Part shown: positions 26,138 through 34,795 of the stretch, piece after piece
Layout of the letters: each line of letters begins with the position of its first letter
Position numbering within the stretch: the stretch's first letter is position 1
From: an uncultured Bacteroides sp.
Lineage (GTDB): Bacteria > Bacteroidota > Bacteroidia > Bacteroidales > Bacteroidaceae
Assembly: GCA_944322345.1 (NCBI GenBank)
Contig: CALUOO010000014.1
Span: 17,536-81,535 of the forward strand
Length of the DNA: 64,000 nucleotides
Reading direction: 5' to 3'
Program-made: the position numbers and the translations under genes
Notes under the pieces: generated by a model
What the model was told of the DNA's origin: nothing
Seen by the model: the letters and a program-made list of their open reading frames with translations, nothing else
The model's database searches: none

Positions 26138-26941
26138 TTATTCCAGTACATACATTTCCGAAGGTGTGTTTCGCTTTAAGGTTACCACTTGAAGATCCTT
26201 TCCGACGATGATGCCTTTACTTTTCAGCTTCATTTCTACAGTCTTGTAGGCCAGCTCCGGATGGTTGTTGTCTTTGCTCAGGTGGCATAGCCAAACGTAT
26301 CGTAAACGATCGTTGAAGTGTTCTGACAGAAAATTGGCTGTATCTTCATTACTCATGTGGCCTATTCGGCTCATGATCCTCTCTTTCAGATATGGTGGAT
26401 ATACACCGTTTCGCAGCATCTCCTTGTCATAGTTTGCTTCCAGAATCAGATAATTGGCTTTGTCGATATAGCGGGCAGCGGTGGGAGTTATCTCTCCAAG
26501 GTCAGTCAGGAAAGAGAATACCTTGCCGTCTATCTCGATGCAGTATCCCACATTGTCTGTAGCGTCGTGGGGTACTTCGAACGACTCAATTTGGAAATCC
26601 TTCAGCGTCATCGGCGTCTCTTTCTCCAGATAGCGTACTGACGAGGAGAGGCGTTCTGTGACACAATAGCTATGGTTGATGCCTCTGTGCACCATCTGAG
26701 TTGCATAAATCGGAATATGCAGTTTCTCACCCAAGTGCCCCACGGCTTTGATGTGGTCGGCATGGTCGTGAGTAATGAAAACGGCATAGATGCTTTCCAT
26801 CGGTATGCCGAATTCCGACAGCCTTTTTTTTATGGTGCGTATGCTGATTCCGGCATCTATCAGTATTCCGTATGTATCGGTGCCCAAGTAATAGCAGTTG
26901 CCGCTGCTTCCGCTTGCCAGACTTATAAATTTTATCTTCAT
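26138..26941 (-). CDS. MBL-fold metallo-hydrolase, WalJ/YycJ-like
   Basis: The 267-residue protein has the metallo-beta-lactamase motif HDHADH (H58-H63), an N-terminal LASGSSGNCYYLG strand, and later FLTDLGEIT and ILEANYDKEML blocks. The GSSGNC start and overall layout match the YycJ/WalJ group, which includes DNA-active hydrolases. The exact substrate is not evident. It is most likely cytosolic, with no signal peptide. It lies between the POT-like transporter gene and araC on the same strand, apparently without functional linkage to the rhamnose genes. Confidence 0.88.
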   Translation of the reverse strand: MKIKFISLASGSSGNCYYLGTDTYGILIDAGISIRTIKKRLSEFGIPMESIYAVFITHDHADHIKAVGHLGEKLHIPIYATQMVHRGINHSYCVTERLSSSVRYLEKETPMTLKDFQIESFEVPHDATDNVGYCIEIDGKVFSFLTDLGEITPTAARYIDKANYLILEANYDKEMLRNGVYPPYLKERIMSRIGHMSNEDTANFLSEHFNDRLRYVWLCHLSKDNNHPELAYKTVEMKLKSKGIIVGKDLQVVTLKRNTPSEMYVLE

Positions 26942-26962
26942 TCCAAAATCATTTTTTTACTA

Positions 26963-27038
26963 CGGATTGCACAGATGAACACAGATTAATCGGTTTGTTT
27001 ATATAATAAAATGTATCTGCGCTCATCTGTGTAATTCG
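26963..27038. repeat. REP-like inverted repeat (CACAGAT family)
   Basis: CACAGATGAACACAGAT (26970-26986) pairs with ATCTGCGCTCATCTGTG (27015-27031) with two mismatches, and the pairing extends outward (CGGATTG with AATTCGG). The loop is 28 bases. CACAGAT itself recurs inside each arm. It fills the gap between the transporter stop and the MBL gene start. Similar TCTGTGTTCATCTGTG text is familiar from many bacterial intergenic repeats. Confidence 0.6.
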
Positions 27039-27049
27039 GGCGTGTCACA

Positions 27050-28432
27050 TCATACACCTCGCTTCTTGTCTATTGCCTTCGTAATCCGGGCAAACACCAG
27101 CAGGGCGAAAGCCGCAATCACTCCGATGCCTGCAAAGTAGTACCAGATGTAGTGTGCGTTGGCGCTTGCCGCCTCCCATGCTTCGCGCGTGTCGAACAGT
27201 GCCGGGTCGGGACAATACTCTGTCAGCAACACACCTGCCAGCCCGAATCCCAATATGGAAGAAAGGAAAGAGTGCAGATGGCTAAAGCCTAAGTACATGC
27301 CTTCTTCACCTTTGGGGGCTTGCAACGAAAAATATTCCAGATAACGGGGCGATATGAAACATTCCGCCAGTGCCTGCACCACGATGCCGAGCACCATCAT
27401 CAGCGTAATGTTGCTCATGCCGCCGATAAGGTCGTTCTGAAACAGGTTGCCGCATGCCATCAGCAGTGCCGAAACCGGAATCAGAAACATACCGATGTTC
27501 ATCGAAGTGATGGCACTGCGTTTTGCCATTAGCCGTGTGATGAAACTTACACAGCACACTACGACAAACGGATTCACATTGGCAATCCATCCCGGCTTTG
27601 CTGCATCGCCCGCCATGCGGATCACATATTTCGGCATGGTGGCATAGAGTTGCTGTTGTACAATCCAGAATCCCGTCACAATCAGTATCAGCACCAGCAG
27701 CCGCCAGTTGGTCATAATCCGGATGAATCCGTCGCCTATCTCCTTGAGGCTTTTTCCCTCGCCCGATGTATGGGTCGACTTGTAGAAAAAGAAGACTGCA
27801 ATCAGAGCCAGCACAGTCATGGCTCCCGAGAAATAATTGATGTAGATGTACGCCTGTTCGCCAATCTCGTCCCGCAGAGGGTCGATAATCGTCTTACCTG
27901 TAAATGCACCGATATTCACCATCATGTAGAATATGGAGTAGCCTCGTGCACGCGTAGCTTCGGTAGTCTCTTTTGCCACCGATGCAGATATGATGGACTT
28001 GATGAACGAACCACCGATCATCAGCACCACCAGAATCGGAACAATAATCCAGCGGGCTGAGCTTTCTTGTAGTCCGTTGAAATGAGTGGTTTCTCCGTAG
28101 TCAACAAGTCCCATTGCTTCCAACAGTGTAGGGAAGATGCCCAGCCCTATATAGGCGACAGAAAGCAGTGAGAATGCAATCAGCATCGACTGGCGGAAAC
28201 CTATCTTGTCGGCGTATGCACCCGAGAAAATGGGAAGCAGATACAATCCTCCGGAGAATAGACCCGAGATGAGGCTTGCTTCGAAATCGTTGAATCCCAA
28301 AATGGTCGACAGATAAATGGTAAGTACTATGAATACGGCATAATACGCCATACGCTCAAGTAGTTCGACGGATGTACTTACCCAAAAGGCTTTTGTAAAC
28401 CGTCCGGACGTTTGTTGAGTGAATTTGTTCAT
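27050..28432 (-). CDS. POT/MFS-type transporter
   Basis: The 460-residue inner-membrane protein has about 12 hydrophobic segments. The N-terminal ELLERMAYYAVFIVLTIYL and DKIGFRQSMLIAF blocks resemble the proton-dependent oligopeptide transporter branch (ERxxYYG...L.LYL in the family), with MFS as the wider fold. The substrate could be di- or tripeptides or an unrelated solute; the sequence does not decide. It has no signal peptide and stands alone on the minus strand. Confidence 0.85.
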   Translation of the reverse strand: MNKFTQQTSGRFTKAFWVSTSVELLERMAYYAVFIVLTIYLSTILGFNDFEASLISGLFSGGLYLLPIFSGAYADKIGFRQSMLIAFSLLSVAYIGLGIFPTLLEAMGLVDYGETTHFNGLQESSARWIIVPILVVLMIGGSFIKSIISASVAKETTEATRARGYSIFYMMVNIGAFTGKTIIDPLRDEIGEQAYIYINYFSGAMTVLALIAVFFFYKSTHTSGEGKSLKEIGDGFIRIMTNWRLLVLILIVTGFWIVQQQLYATMPKYVIRMAGDAAKPGWIANVNPFVVVCCVSFITRLMAKRSAITSMNIGMFLIPVSALLMACGNLFQNDLIGGMSNITLMMVLGIVVQALAECFISPRYLEYFSLQAPKGEEGMYLGFSHLHSFLSSILGFGLAGVLLTEYCPDPALFDTREAWEAASANAHYIWYYFAGIGVIAAFALLVFARITKAIDKKRGV

Positions 28433-28529
28433 ACGTTGTTTTTTGTTTGTTTGTTACTGTTAATATAAACCGAAAAGCAAAATTAGTGATAAAATAGAGA
28501 TTATTATGTATTTCCGTTTTAAAAAATAA

Positions 28530-28621
28530 TTCGTATCACATAGGTTGTCCTTTCGTATCACTTAAGTAATACGAAAGGAATACTAATGTGATACGAAAGG
28601 ATGACTTAAGTGATACGAAAG
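28530..28621. repeat. 22-bp-period repeat cluster (TCGTATCAC)
   Basis: TCGTATCAC occurs at 28531 and 28553. Its reverse complement GTGATACGA occurs at 28566 (one mismatch), 28588 and 28610. Each spacing within an orientation is exactly 22 bp. TTTCGTATCACTTAAG (28551) and CTTAAGTGATACGAAA (28605) form a perfect 16-bp inverted repeat. It lies in the gap 28433-28685 upstream of the transporter gene; the rest of the gap shows nothing recognisable. Confidence 0.9.
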
Positions 28622-28685
28622 AAAAATGCGGATTCAGGTGGGTAATTATCGGTTTGCGGGGGACTAAGCTATGCGATCTCTCCTT

Positions 28686-29459
28686 TTATTTGAATAAGCG
28701 TGCAAAATCTTCACCTGCTTTCAGCGCGCAGGAGAGGATGTCGGCTTGCGGTTCTTTGTCCTTGGGGTTCCAGAATCCTCCATTTTGCAAGATAGTTTGT
28801 TTCCGGAATCCACTCTCTTCCGAATTGTCTTTCCAGTAGAGGCTCCAGTGGGCTAGGTAGTAGACGGTGGAGGAATAGGAGTAGGTTCCGCTCATGAAGG
28901 GCAGTCCGGATGTTACACCAAGTGCTTGGTCGGATGTGATTATTTCATTACTATAACGGTTGGACGTAAAGGATTGCTTGGTGGATTCTTGGTTGATGGA
29001 AAAAGCAATGCCTTCGTTGATAATTACCAAATCAATCTGCTTGGCTGTGCAGACAGAATCAAGCGCCCGTTCGGAAGAGATTTTTGAATTGTCTGCTTCA
29101 AAAAGAAGTGCCTGTTGCCTTAAGCTGTTCATTGCTTTGGCAGAGGCGACTTGACTATAAAAGCGGTTCCTTTCTTCTCCCGTTACCTTTTCTATATATA
29201 TTCCGTCGTTTCTGGTTAATTTCCCTATCTGCATTGTATCGGTTGACGGGGTTGAAAAGCTCTTTTCGTTGTTCTCAATACGATTCACCAATAAAATGCG
29301 GAGTCCTTTTATAGGAAGGCTTTCTTCTTTTATAGTGATGGAATCTGTTCCCTTTAGGCTGATAGCTTGTGTGGAAACTTTGTACGTGGCGTGGCAGCTG
29401 CTTAGGACGAGAAGCAGGAGCAAGACAATGAGGCTGTGGTGATTATTATATAGTTTCAT
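28686..29459 (-). CDS. Lipoprotein of unknown family (paralogue A)
   Basis: From the ATG at 29459 the product has 257 residues, a lipoprotein signal with the lipobox cysteine at C22 (LVLSSC) and no membrane segment after it. The family is not recognised. The C-terminal third (YLAHWSLYWKDN, then QTILQNGGFW and CALKAGEDFARLFK at the end) is clearly related to the lipoprotein at 62881-63690, so the two are paralogues at either side of the PUL. A short lipoprotein gene lies 154 bases upstream on the same strand. Confidence 0.75.
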   Translation of the reverse strand: MKLYNNHHSLIVLLLLLVLSSCHATYKVSTQAISLKGTDSITIKEESLPIKGLRILLVNRIENNEKSFSTPSTDTMQIGKLTRNDGIYIEKVTGEERNRFYSQVASAKAMNSLRQQALLFEADNSKISSERALDSVCTAKQIDLVIINEGIAFSINQESTKQSFTSNRYSNEIITSDQALGVTSGLPFMSGTYSYSSTVYYLAHWSLYWKDNSEESGFRKQTILQNGGFWNPKDKEPQADILSCALKAGEDFARLFK

Positions 29460-29613
29460 GATTGTCAAGTTTTTGTAAACCGTTAATAATTCCTATTTGT
29501 ATTGATGAACCAGTACAGAAATGTATATTATATTAAGTAAAGGAAGAGCATTAGACTTCTATCTTAGGCATACATTGACCTCCAAGACATTCGTTTGCCA
29601 GTTTTCCTGTTTT

Positions 29614-29727
29614 CTACGTTAGTTCCAATTCTTCTGCATTGGGATTGACTACAGTATCCTCCTGTGTGCAGGAGATGATGCTTGTAAAAACAAGCATTGT
29701 TCCGATAAGTAATAAAAGGCCTCTCAT
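29614..29727 (-). CDS. Small lipoprotein, 37 residues
   Basis: Read directly on the minus strand: ATG at 29727, TAG at 29614. The product starts MRGLLLLIGTMLVFTSIISC and ends with a short acidic tail (NPNAEELELT). It has a lipoprotein signal with the lipobox cysteine at residue 20, so the mature peptide would be only 18 residues. It may be co-transcribed with the lipoprotein gene downstream. No Shine-Dalgarno is seen. The lipobox at exactly the right position is the main support. Confidence 0.55.
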   Translation of the reverse strand: MRGLLLLIGTMLVFTSIISCTQEDTVVNPNAEELELT

Positions 29728-29904
29728 AATATTTTATTTTTATAGTTCGTTACTTTTATTGGAGGTCGTGTCTTTTTGTGAATAAGAATAGAATAGTGAG
29801 AGTATGTTTTTTGTTGAATAACAATTGAAAATGATAGATTGTTCGTTAGTTTTGTAGTAAATTATAGTCTCTTTTTAACTGTTCGAGAAAAAAGTACGTT
29901 GTGG

Positions 29905-29986
29905 AAAAATCAAAAAATCAATTACTAGTATCAAAAAAAACATGCTATTAATACTATAAAAGAGCTTTATTTGCAGTGTCGGTAAA
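29905..29986 (+). promoter_or_regulatory. AraC-type operator and promoter of the six-hairpin glycosidase gene
   Basis: AATCAAAA at 29908 and TATCAAA at 29929 are 21 bp apart, and the nearer starts 37 bp before TTTATTTG (29966-29973). The gene starts at 30013, giving a leader of about 33 bases. The block is the second copy of the 82-bp element at 24907-24988. Apart from this block and the small lipoprotein start, the gap 29728-30012 shows nothing recognisable. Confidence 0.72.
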
Positions 29987-30012
29987 TAGTCAACGATAAT
30001 AAAGCATATAAT

Positions 30013-32481
30013 ATGATGAACTTGTTACAGAAAATAACAGCAATAGGACTGTTGCAATTTTTGTGTATGCCTGTCAGCGTGTGTGCAACGGATACAGGGC
30101 AGGTAATCGAACTCAGCGACCGAACAGGGAAACTATCTTGTAAGATTGATTGTTCGGAAGGATGCAGTTTTCAGAACTTGAGTGTAAACGGACGTGATGT
30201 GTTGAGTCAACAGGGTATTTATACTTTTATCGTGACTTCGGAAGGGAACTTTTCCAGCCGGAAGTCAAATAAAACTCCGGACGTGAAGAAACGCGGGAAA
30301 TCGTACCTTATTGATAATATCCAATATGGAGATGGAAATCTGATGGTTGATGAAGTTTGGACGCTGACTCCGAACGACAGCACCATTGTGTGGCGCATTG
30401 AACGTACCTATTCCAATGATGCCGTATTGGAGGATATGGGCTTCCCGATGTGGAACTTTGCCCGAATGGATACATGGAAGGGAGGCATCTTGGACAACGG
30501 TGGCATGGTGTGGTGTAAATACTTGGATGGGGAGAACACAACGTATGCTGTCCATACTCCGGGAGTCACTTATTGGGAACCTATATTAGGAGATGCATTG
30601 TCTATATCGGTAGACAGAGATGGGGATGCCGTCTATACGGGAGCCGCTTACTCGCAGGAACCGCAAGGAGTCTTTTCATGCAGACAATATGTGGCTGATG
30701 TTCCGTTGAAGCAGCGTTATCATTTGAGTCGTTTCGTGAGAGGACACAAAGATGTGTTTGCTCCCTTCGAAGTAAAGAAAGGGACTGAAACAGTTACGGT
30801 CACGATTGCTTATAAGAACTACAACGATGTCTATTCGCGTGGTGATCTAAAAGAAATTGATGCAAATACGGTACGTGAATTGCTGAATACAACAGCCCGT
30901 TATGGAGTGGTGGACAATGGGATCGTCGGAGGAAACGGTTGGACTACCAATTGGAAGTGTATGCACGAACCTTTCTTCGGACGTATCGCATGGGCTGTGA
31001 ACGATACCAACTATACGGCCAATTTGGCTTATTCTTTAGATCAGGAACGCGATTATGCGCTTCTGCCCGACGGACGGATGCTTTCACGCTGGCACGATGT
31101 GCAGGGCGATGAGATTCCCGGTACGTATGATAAAGAAACAGGATATTACGAGGCAATGTGGGGATATACTATCGATTCTCAACCCGGATACGTGTTGAAT
31201 GTGTCAGACCTTTTTGCTTTGACTGGCGATGTAGAGTGGGTACGCTCTCATAAGGAGAGCTGCGAGAAGGTGCTTGAATGGCTGATTCGGCGTGACAGCA
31301 ACGGGAATGGCATCTTCGAGATGAAGAACGGCCATATCCGAGAGGCGAAAGCAAGTGATTGGACGGACATTGTGTGGGCAAGTTTTGAAAATGCTTTTGT
31401 CAATGTGCAGATGTATGCAGCTCTTGTGGCGTGGGCGGATATAGAAGAGAGTGTATTGGGTGATTTGGAACATGCCAGTCGCTATCGGGCGATAGCCGAC
31501 AGGTTGAAGCAGGCATACAACAAACCTGTGTCTGAGGGAGGCTTCTGGCATCCGGAAAAACATCAGTATGTCTATTGGCGTGATAATGATGGGGTGATTC
31601 ATGGAGACAATTTGTTTACACCGGTCAATTTTGCTGCTATAGCATACGGTATTTGCGATGACGGGCAGCGGATTTCCCAGCTGCTGGATCAAATTGAGAA
31701 ACGTATGAATCAGGAACAACTCTTCCATTGGCCACTATGCTTTGATTCTTTCCGGCGTGAAGAAGTAAGTGCAGGTAATTGGCCTTTCCCAAATTATGAA
31801 AACGGAGATATATTCCCTACTTGGGGATATTTGGGAGTAGGTGCTTATGCAAGGTATAAGCCGGAACTGGCTGTTAAGTATATACAATTGTTGCTTAAGC
31901 AATATCAGAAGGATGGTCTTTCTTCTCAACGGTATAGCCGGATAAATCAACAAGGAGTTGGTAGTGATATTTTATCGGGAATATGTACAAGCATCACGGC
32001 TTTATATAGCGATGTTTACGGTGTTCGTCCTCACTGGAATTATCTGGAACTTAATCCGCGCATGACTCCGGAGTTGGATGGGACTACGTTCCGCTATCCG
32101 TTGCGTGGAGTGGACTACTTGTTGCAGCTTTCTTCGGACGGTTATAGTGTATCATTCAACCATTGTAAGGTTGACAGTAAAGTTGCTGTCGGAGTAGCTC
32201 CTTCGGATAAGGGATTATTGCTTTATTGGAAAGGAGATATCAGCCCGATCCGGTTGGAGCAAAAAGGGAAGAGAATGATAAGTGTATCTGTTGATAAGAA
32301 TACGGAAACGACATGTGAGTTCGCGCTGTCCCAAAAAGGTAAATACAAACTGTCATTGGATGAAGACTATATGGTGACAATGAATGGTAAGCCGTTAACA
32401 TTAGCTGGTGAGAACGGGCGATATACATGCTCGATAAATTCGAAGGGAAATACGGTAGTATCTATAAAAAAGGTAAAATAA
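30013..32481 (+). CDS. Secreted six-hairpin-type glycosidase, family unassigned
   Basis: The 822-residue protein has a signal peptide (to about residue 25, VSVCA), an N-terminal beta-rich domain to about residue 290, an (alpha/alpha)6-like catalytic region (about 295-680) and a C-terminal beta domain. In the helical region, acidic candidates lie in SDWTDIVWASFENAFVN and in WHPEKHQYVYWRDNDGVIHG. The fold recalls GH78, GH63 and GH37-type enzymes but no family signature was recognised, so none is assigned. It shares a regulatory block with the GH78-like gene, which suggests related substrates. It is a single-gene unit closed by a terminator. Confidence 0.75.
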   Translation: MMNLLQKITAIGLLQFLCMPVSVCATDTGQVIELSDRTGKLSCKIDCSEGCSFQNLSVNGRDVLSQQGIYTFIVTSEGNFSSRKSNKTPDVKKRGKSYLIDNIQYGDGNLMVDEVWTLTPNDSTIVWRIERTYSNDAVLEDMGFPMWNFARMDTWKGGILDNGGMVWCKYLDGENTTYAVHTPGVTYWEPILGDALSISVDRDGDAVYTGAAYSQEPQGVFSCRQYVADVPLKQRYHLSRFVRGHKDVFAPFEVKKGTETVTVTIAYKNYNDVYSRGDLKEIDANTVRELLNTTARYGVVDNGIVGGNGWTTNWKCMHEPFFGRIAWAVNDTNYTANLAYSLDQERDYALLPDGRMLSRWHDVQGDEIPGTYDKETGYYEAMWGYTIDSQPGYVLNVSDLFALTGDVEWVRSHKESCEKVLEWLIRRDSNGNGIFEMKNGHIREAKASDWTDIVWASFENAFVNVQMYAALVAWADIEESVLGDLEHASRYRAIADRLKQAYNKPVSEGGFWHPEKHQYVYWRDNDGVIHGDNLFTPVNFAAIAYGICDDGQRISQLLDQIEKRMNQEQLFHWPLCFDSFRREEVSAGNWPFPNYENGDIFPTWGYLGVGAYARYKPELAVKYIQLLLKQYQKDGLSSQRYSRINQQGVGSDILSGICTSITALYSDVYGVRPHWNYLELNPRMTPELDGTTFRYPLRGVDYLLQLSSDGYSVSFNHCKVDSKVAVGVAPSDKGLLLYWKGDISPIRLEQKGKRMISVSVDKNTETTCEFALSQKGKYKLSLDEDYMVTMNGKPLTLAGENGRYTCSINSKGNTVVSIKKVK

Positions 32482-32501
32482 GTTTTTGGGATAAAAGGAT
32501 T

Positions 32502-32544
32502 AAAGGACATACTCAATGATGGAAACTGAGTATGTCCTTTTTGT
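32502..32544. terminator. Bidirectional terminator
   Basis: AAAGGACATACTCA and TGAGTATGTCCTTT form a 14-bp perfect stem with an 11-base loop, followed by TTGTTT on the plus strand. It serves the glycosidase gene ending at 32481 and probably the convergent GH106-like operon, where the minus-strand tail is also T-rich. Confidence 0.88.
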
Positions 32545-32578
32545 TTGACAATTTTTATTCTGACAAATAGGATGCAAG

Positions 32579-34795
32579 TTATAGCGAAAACAACTTTCTG
32601 TCGGAGATAAAGAAAGAGTGTTTCCCTTTTACAGCTATTGTGATAACCGTAACGGGGATGCCAGACGGTGTCTGTTCGTACCGGTAGGTTGGTTCGAAAT
32701 GGCTTCCCGTATGTGGATCGAGAGCAAGAGGCATGATTTTTCCACGCAGACGGATTTCCGTAGTACAATCGTCGGGCCGCAGATTGGCGAAGTAGTAGAG
32801 GTCTGTTCCTTCTATCCGTTTGTGGATATATCTGAGTTCGTTGTCTGCGGAAAACGTGATGTCGGGCAGACGTTCCGATTCGTTCAATGCAGCAAGCAGT
32901 GTGGTGGAAGTGGGCTGCTGGATGAATACTGTTTTTCCTTCTTTCTTTCCGTTCCAGTCGAACAATTGTCGGATGCCTTTTCCCACTTGCTCCGTTTTGC
33001 CGGGCTCTACGGCACGGACTGGAAGCTGCGAGGTGAAGATGACTGTTCCTCCCTGTGCCCTGAATTTCTTGAGCTTTTGCACGTGCGACCACGCAATGGT
33101 TTTCATGCCGGGTACGATGACAATATCATATTGCTCTCTATTGATGTTGTTCTGCAACAGCAGCTTACCGTTCTTTACGGTGCACCTTTCGTCCATGACT
33201 TCCGGATGCAGGTAGGTGAAGTCGCGACAGAGGCTGTCGGTCAGTATGGCAGAAACCTGCGGATAGTCTGTGTGGGGAATATCGACACCGCCTTCGTAGA
33301 AACCTTTGGCTCCGTCCAAGTAGTGTTCCGCTTGCAGGCTTTGGATGGGATAGAGCATGGCGATATCTGCCACATGTCCTCCATCCGGGCGTAGCAGATA
33401 GTTGAGGCGGGCAAGAAAACGGTTGAAGTCGGGAAGGGCTTGGTTGTAGAGAGGATTACGGTACGACAGTTCGGGCAGGAAGGTGACGTTCTGATCGTTA
33501 TACCATACGGCGTGTGGAATCAGTCGGTTGATTCCTTTGGTGTATTGGTCCATAGCGATGGAGTAGAGCTGGTCGACAGGGATATTGCCCATTGCGCCGT
33601 AGGTTTCGGACATCACCTGTGTCTTGTCCCAATTGTAGGCTGCTGACGAGACCACTTTATAGAACAGTTCCGTAGGTCGTCCTCCTCCGATTTTGTCGAT
33701 ACCTGGAATCTGCTGGTATTTCATACTCAGCATCAGGTCGCCCGATACGCTGACCGGATTGGCAATCTCTTCTTGGTCCTGATGTCCGGTAGCCTCGATG
33801 CGGTGTTTTTCCGCCCATTCGGCTATACCTTTCATGAATCCTTCGGAATAGAGTTTGCTGCGGAATCCGAACAGATAGTTGCGTGCCGATGCTGTCTCCT
33901 CGCCGATATCCTGCCAAAGGGAAGGGTAAAGGAGTTCGGGCGAGAAGCCGTATTCTTTCTTGAACCGTTCGTTGAAGTCGGGTGTCCACATTCGCCCCTG
34001 TGCCCTGTACATGGTCGGTTCGTCGAAAAACGTCTCGGTGATGACACTGCCGAATGCACTGCCGAAGCGGTCGGCATATCGTTGGTGTACCTCCTGTGTG
34101 AACAGGCTGACGGCTTTCGGATTCAGATAGTCTACATTCGGGTCTCCGTCTTTTACGCAGATAAAGCAGAGCACTTTCCACTTGCCCGACGGGACATTCC
34201 ACGAGAGGATATCGTTTCGATTGATGAACTTCCGTAGCGAAATGATTTTCTTTGTTTCCTGCTCCATACCTACCACAGCCATCAGTTTCCCTTCTGGCAA
34301 CCGTGAGACAAATTGTGTCCCACTTTTGACGTCATATTCTTTCTTGTCCAGCCGATGGACAGTGGCATCGGGATATTTGTCCATAAACCGTGGTGTGCCG
34401 TCTCCGTTGATAGCTCCCATGCTTCCGCTTGGAAAGCCGTATTCGTCGTAGACGGACATTTGGGCACCTTCTTTCCGTGCCTCTTCAATGATGGCACCAT
34501 ATAGGTTTATATACTCTTCCGACAGATATTCGGGGGCAAATTCACCTCCGAAAGGAAGGATGGCACATCCCCCATACCCGTCCCGGTGAATCATCTGCCG
34601 GAATTGCTCGAGCGCTTTCTCCCGCTCCACGGTGGCGTTGTTCCAGAACCATAGCGGAACGGGGCGATATTCCATTGGGGGAGTCTGAAATTCTGACAGG
34701 CTACGTTGTGCCTGTATGCCAGTAACTCCCAGCAGACAGGCTATGATTCCTGTGCCAATTCTTTTTATTGTTGGTTTGTGCATTGCTATTTTCAT
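32579..34795 (-). CDS. GH106-like alpha-L-rhamnosidase, short form
   Basis: The 738-residue secreted protein (signal peptide to about residue 29, GIQAQ) has the GH106 start (VPLWFWNNATVEREKALEQF), a TIM-barrel core and a short C-terminus. Paired catalytic candidates are E259 (FFDEPTMY) and E397 (VMSETYG), 138 residues apart; characterised GH106 BT0986 has two catalytic glutamates about 130 apart (E461 and E593, from memory). It lacks the C-terminal jelly-roll present in the four other GH106-like proteins here. Its start overlaps the stop of the WbsX-like gene by four bases, so it is the second gene of that operon. Confidence 0.85.
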   Translation of the reverse strand: MKIAMHKPTIKRIGTGIIACLLGVTGIQAQRSLSEFQTPPMEYRPVPLWFWNNATVEREKALEQFRQMIHRDGYGGCAILPFGGEFAPEYLSEEYINLYGAIIEEARKEGAQMSVYDEYGFPSGSMGAINGDGTPRFMDKYPDATVHRLDKKEYDVKSGTQFVSRLPEGKLMAVVGMEQETKKIISLRKFINRNDILSWNVPSGKWKVLCFICVKDGDPNVDYLNPKAVSLFTQEVHQRYADRFGSAFGSVITETFFDEPTMYRAQGRMWTPDFNERFKKEYGFSPELLYPSLWQDIGEETASARNYLFGFRSKLYSEGFMKGIAEWAEKHRIEATGHQDQEEIANPVSVSGDLMLSMKYQQIPGIDKIGGGRPTELFYKVVSSAAYNWDKTQVMSETYGAMGNIPVDQLYSIAMDQYTKGINRLIPHAVWYNDQNVTFLPELSYRNPLYNQALPDFNRFLARLNYLLRPDGGHVADIAMLYPIQSLQAEHYLDGAKGFYEGGVDIPHTDYPQVSAILTDSLCRDFTYLHPEVMDERCTVKNGKLLLQNNINREQYDIVIVPGMKTIAWSHVQKLKKFRAQGGTVIFTSQLPVRAVEPGKTEQVGKGIRQLFDWNGKKEGKTVFIQQPTSTTLLAALNESERLPDITFSADNELRYIHKRIEGTDLYYFANLRPDDCTTEIRLRGKIMPLALDPHTGSHFEPTYRYEQTPSGIPVTVITIAVKGKHSFFISDRKLFSL

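Noticed and set aside
29905-29986. Inverted 82-bp repeats as an invertible (phase-variable) DNA segment with 24907-24988
   Set aside because: The two copies are 5 kb apart, no recombinase gene is nearby, and inversion would only swap the same promoter between ends; a shared regulatory cassette explains them better.
32618-33394. 258-residue plus-strand frame opposite the GH106-like gene
   Set aside because: It is antisense to a protein with clear catalytic motifs and signal peptide, and has no recognisable features of its own.
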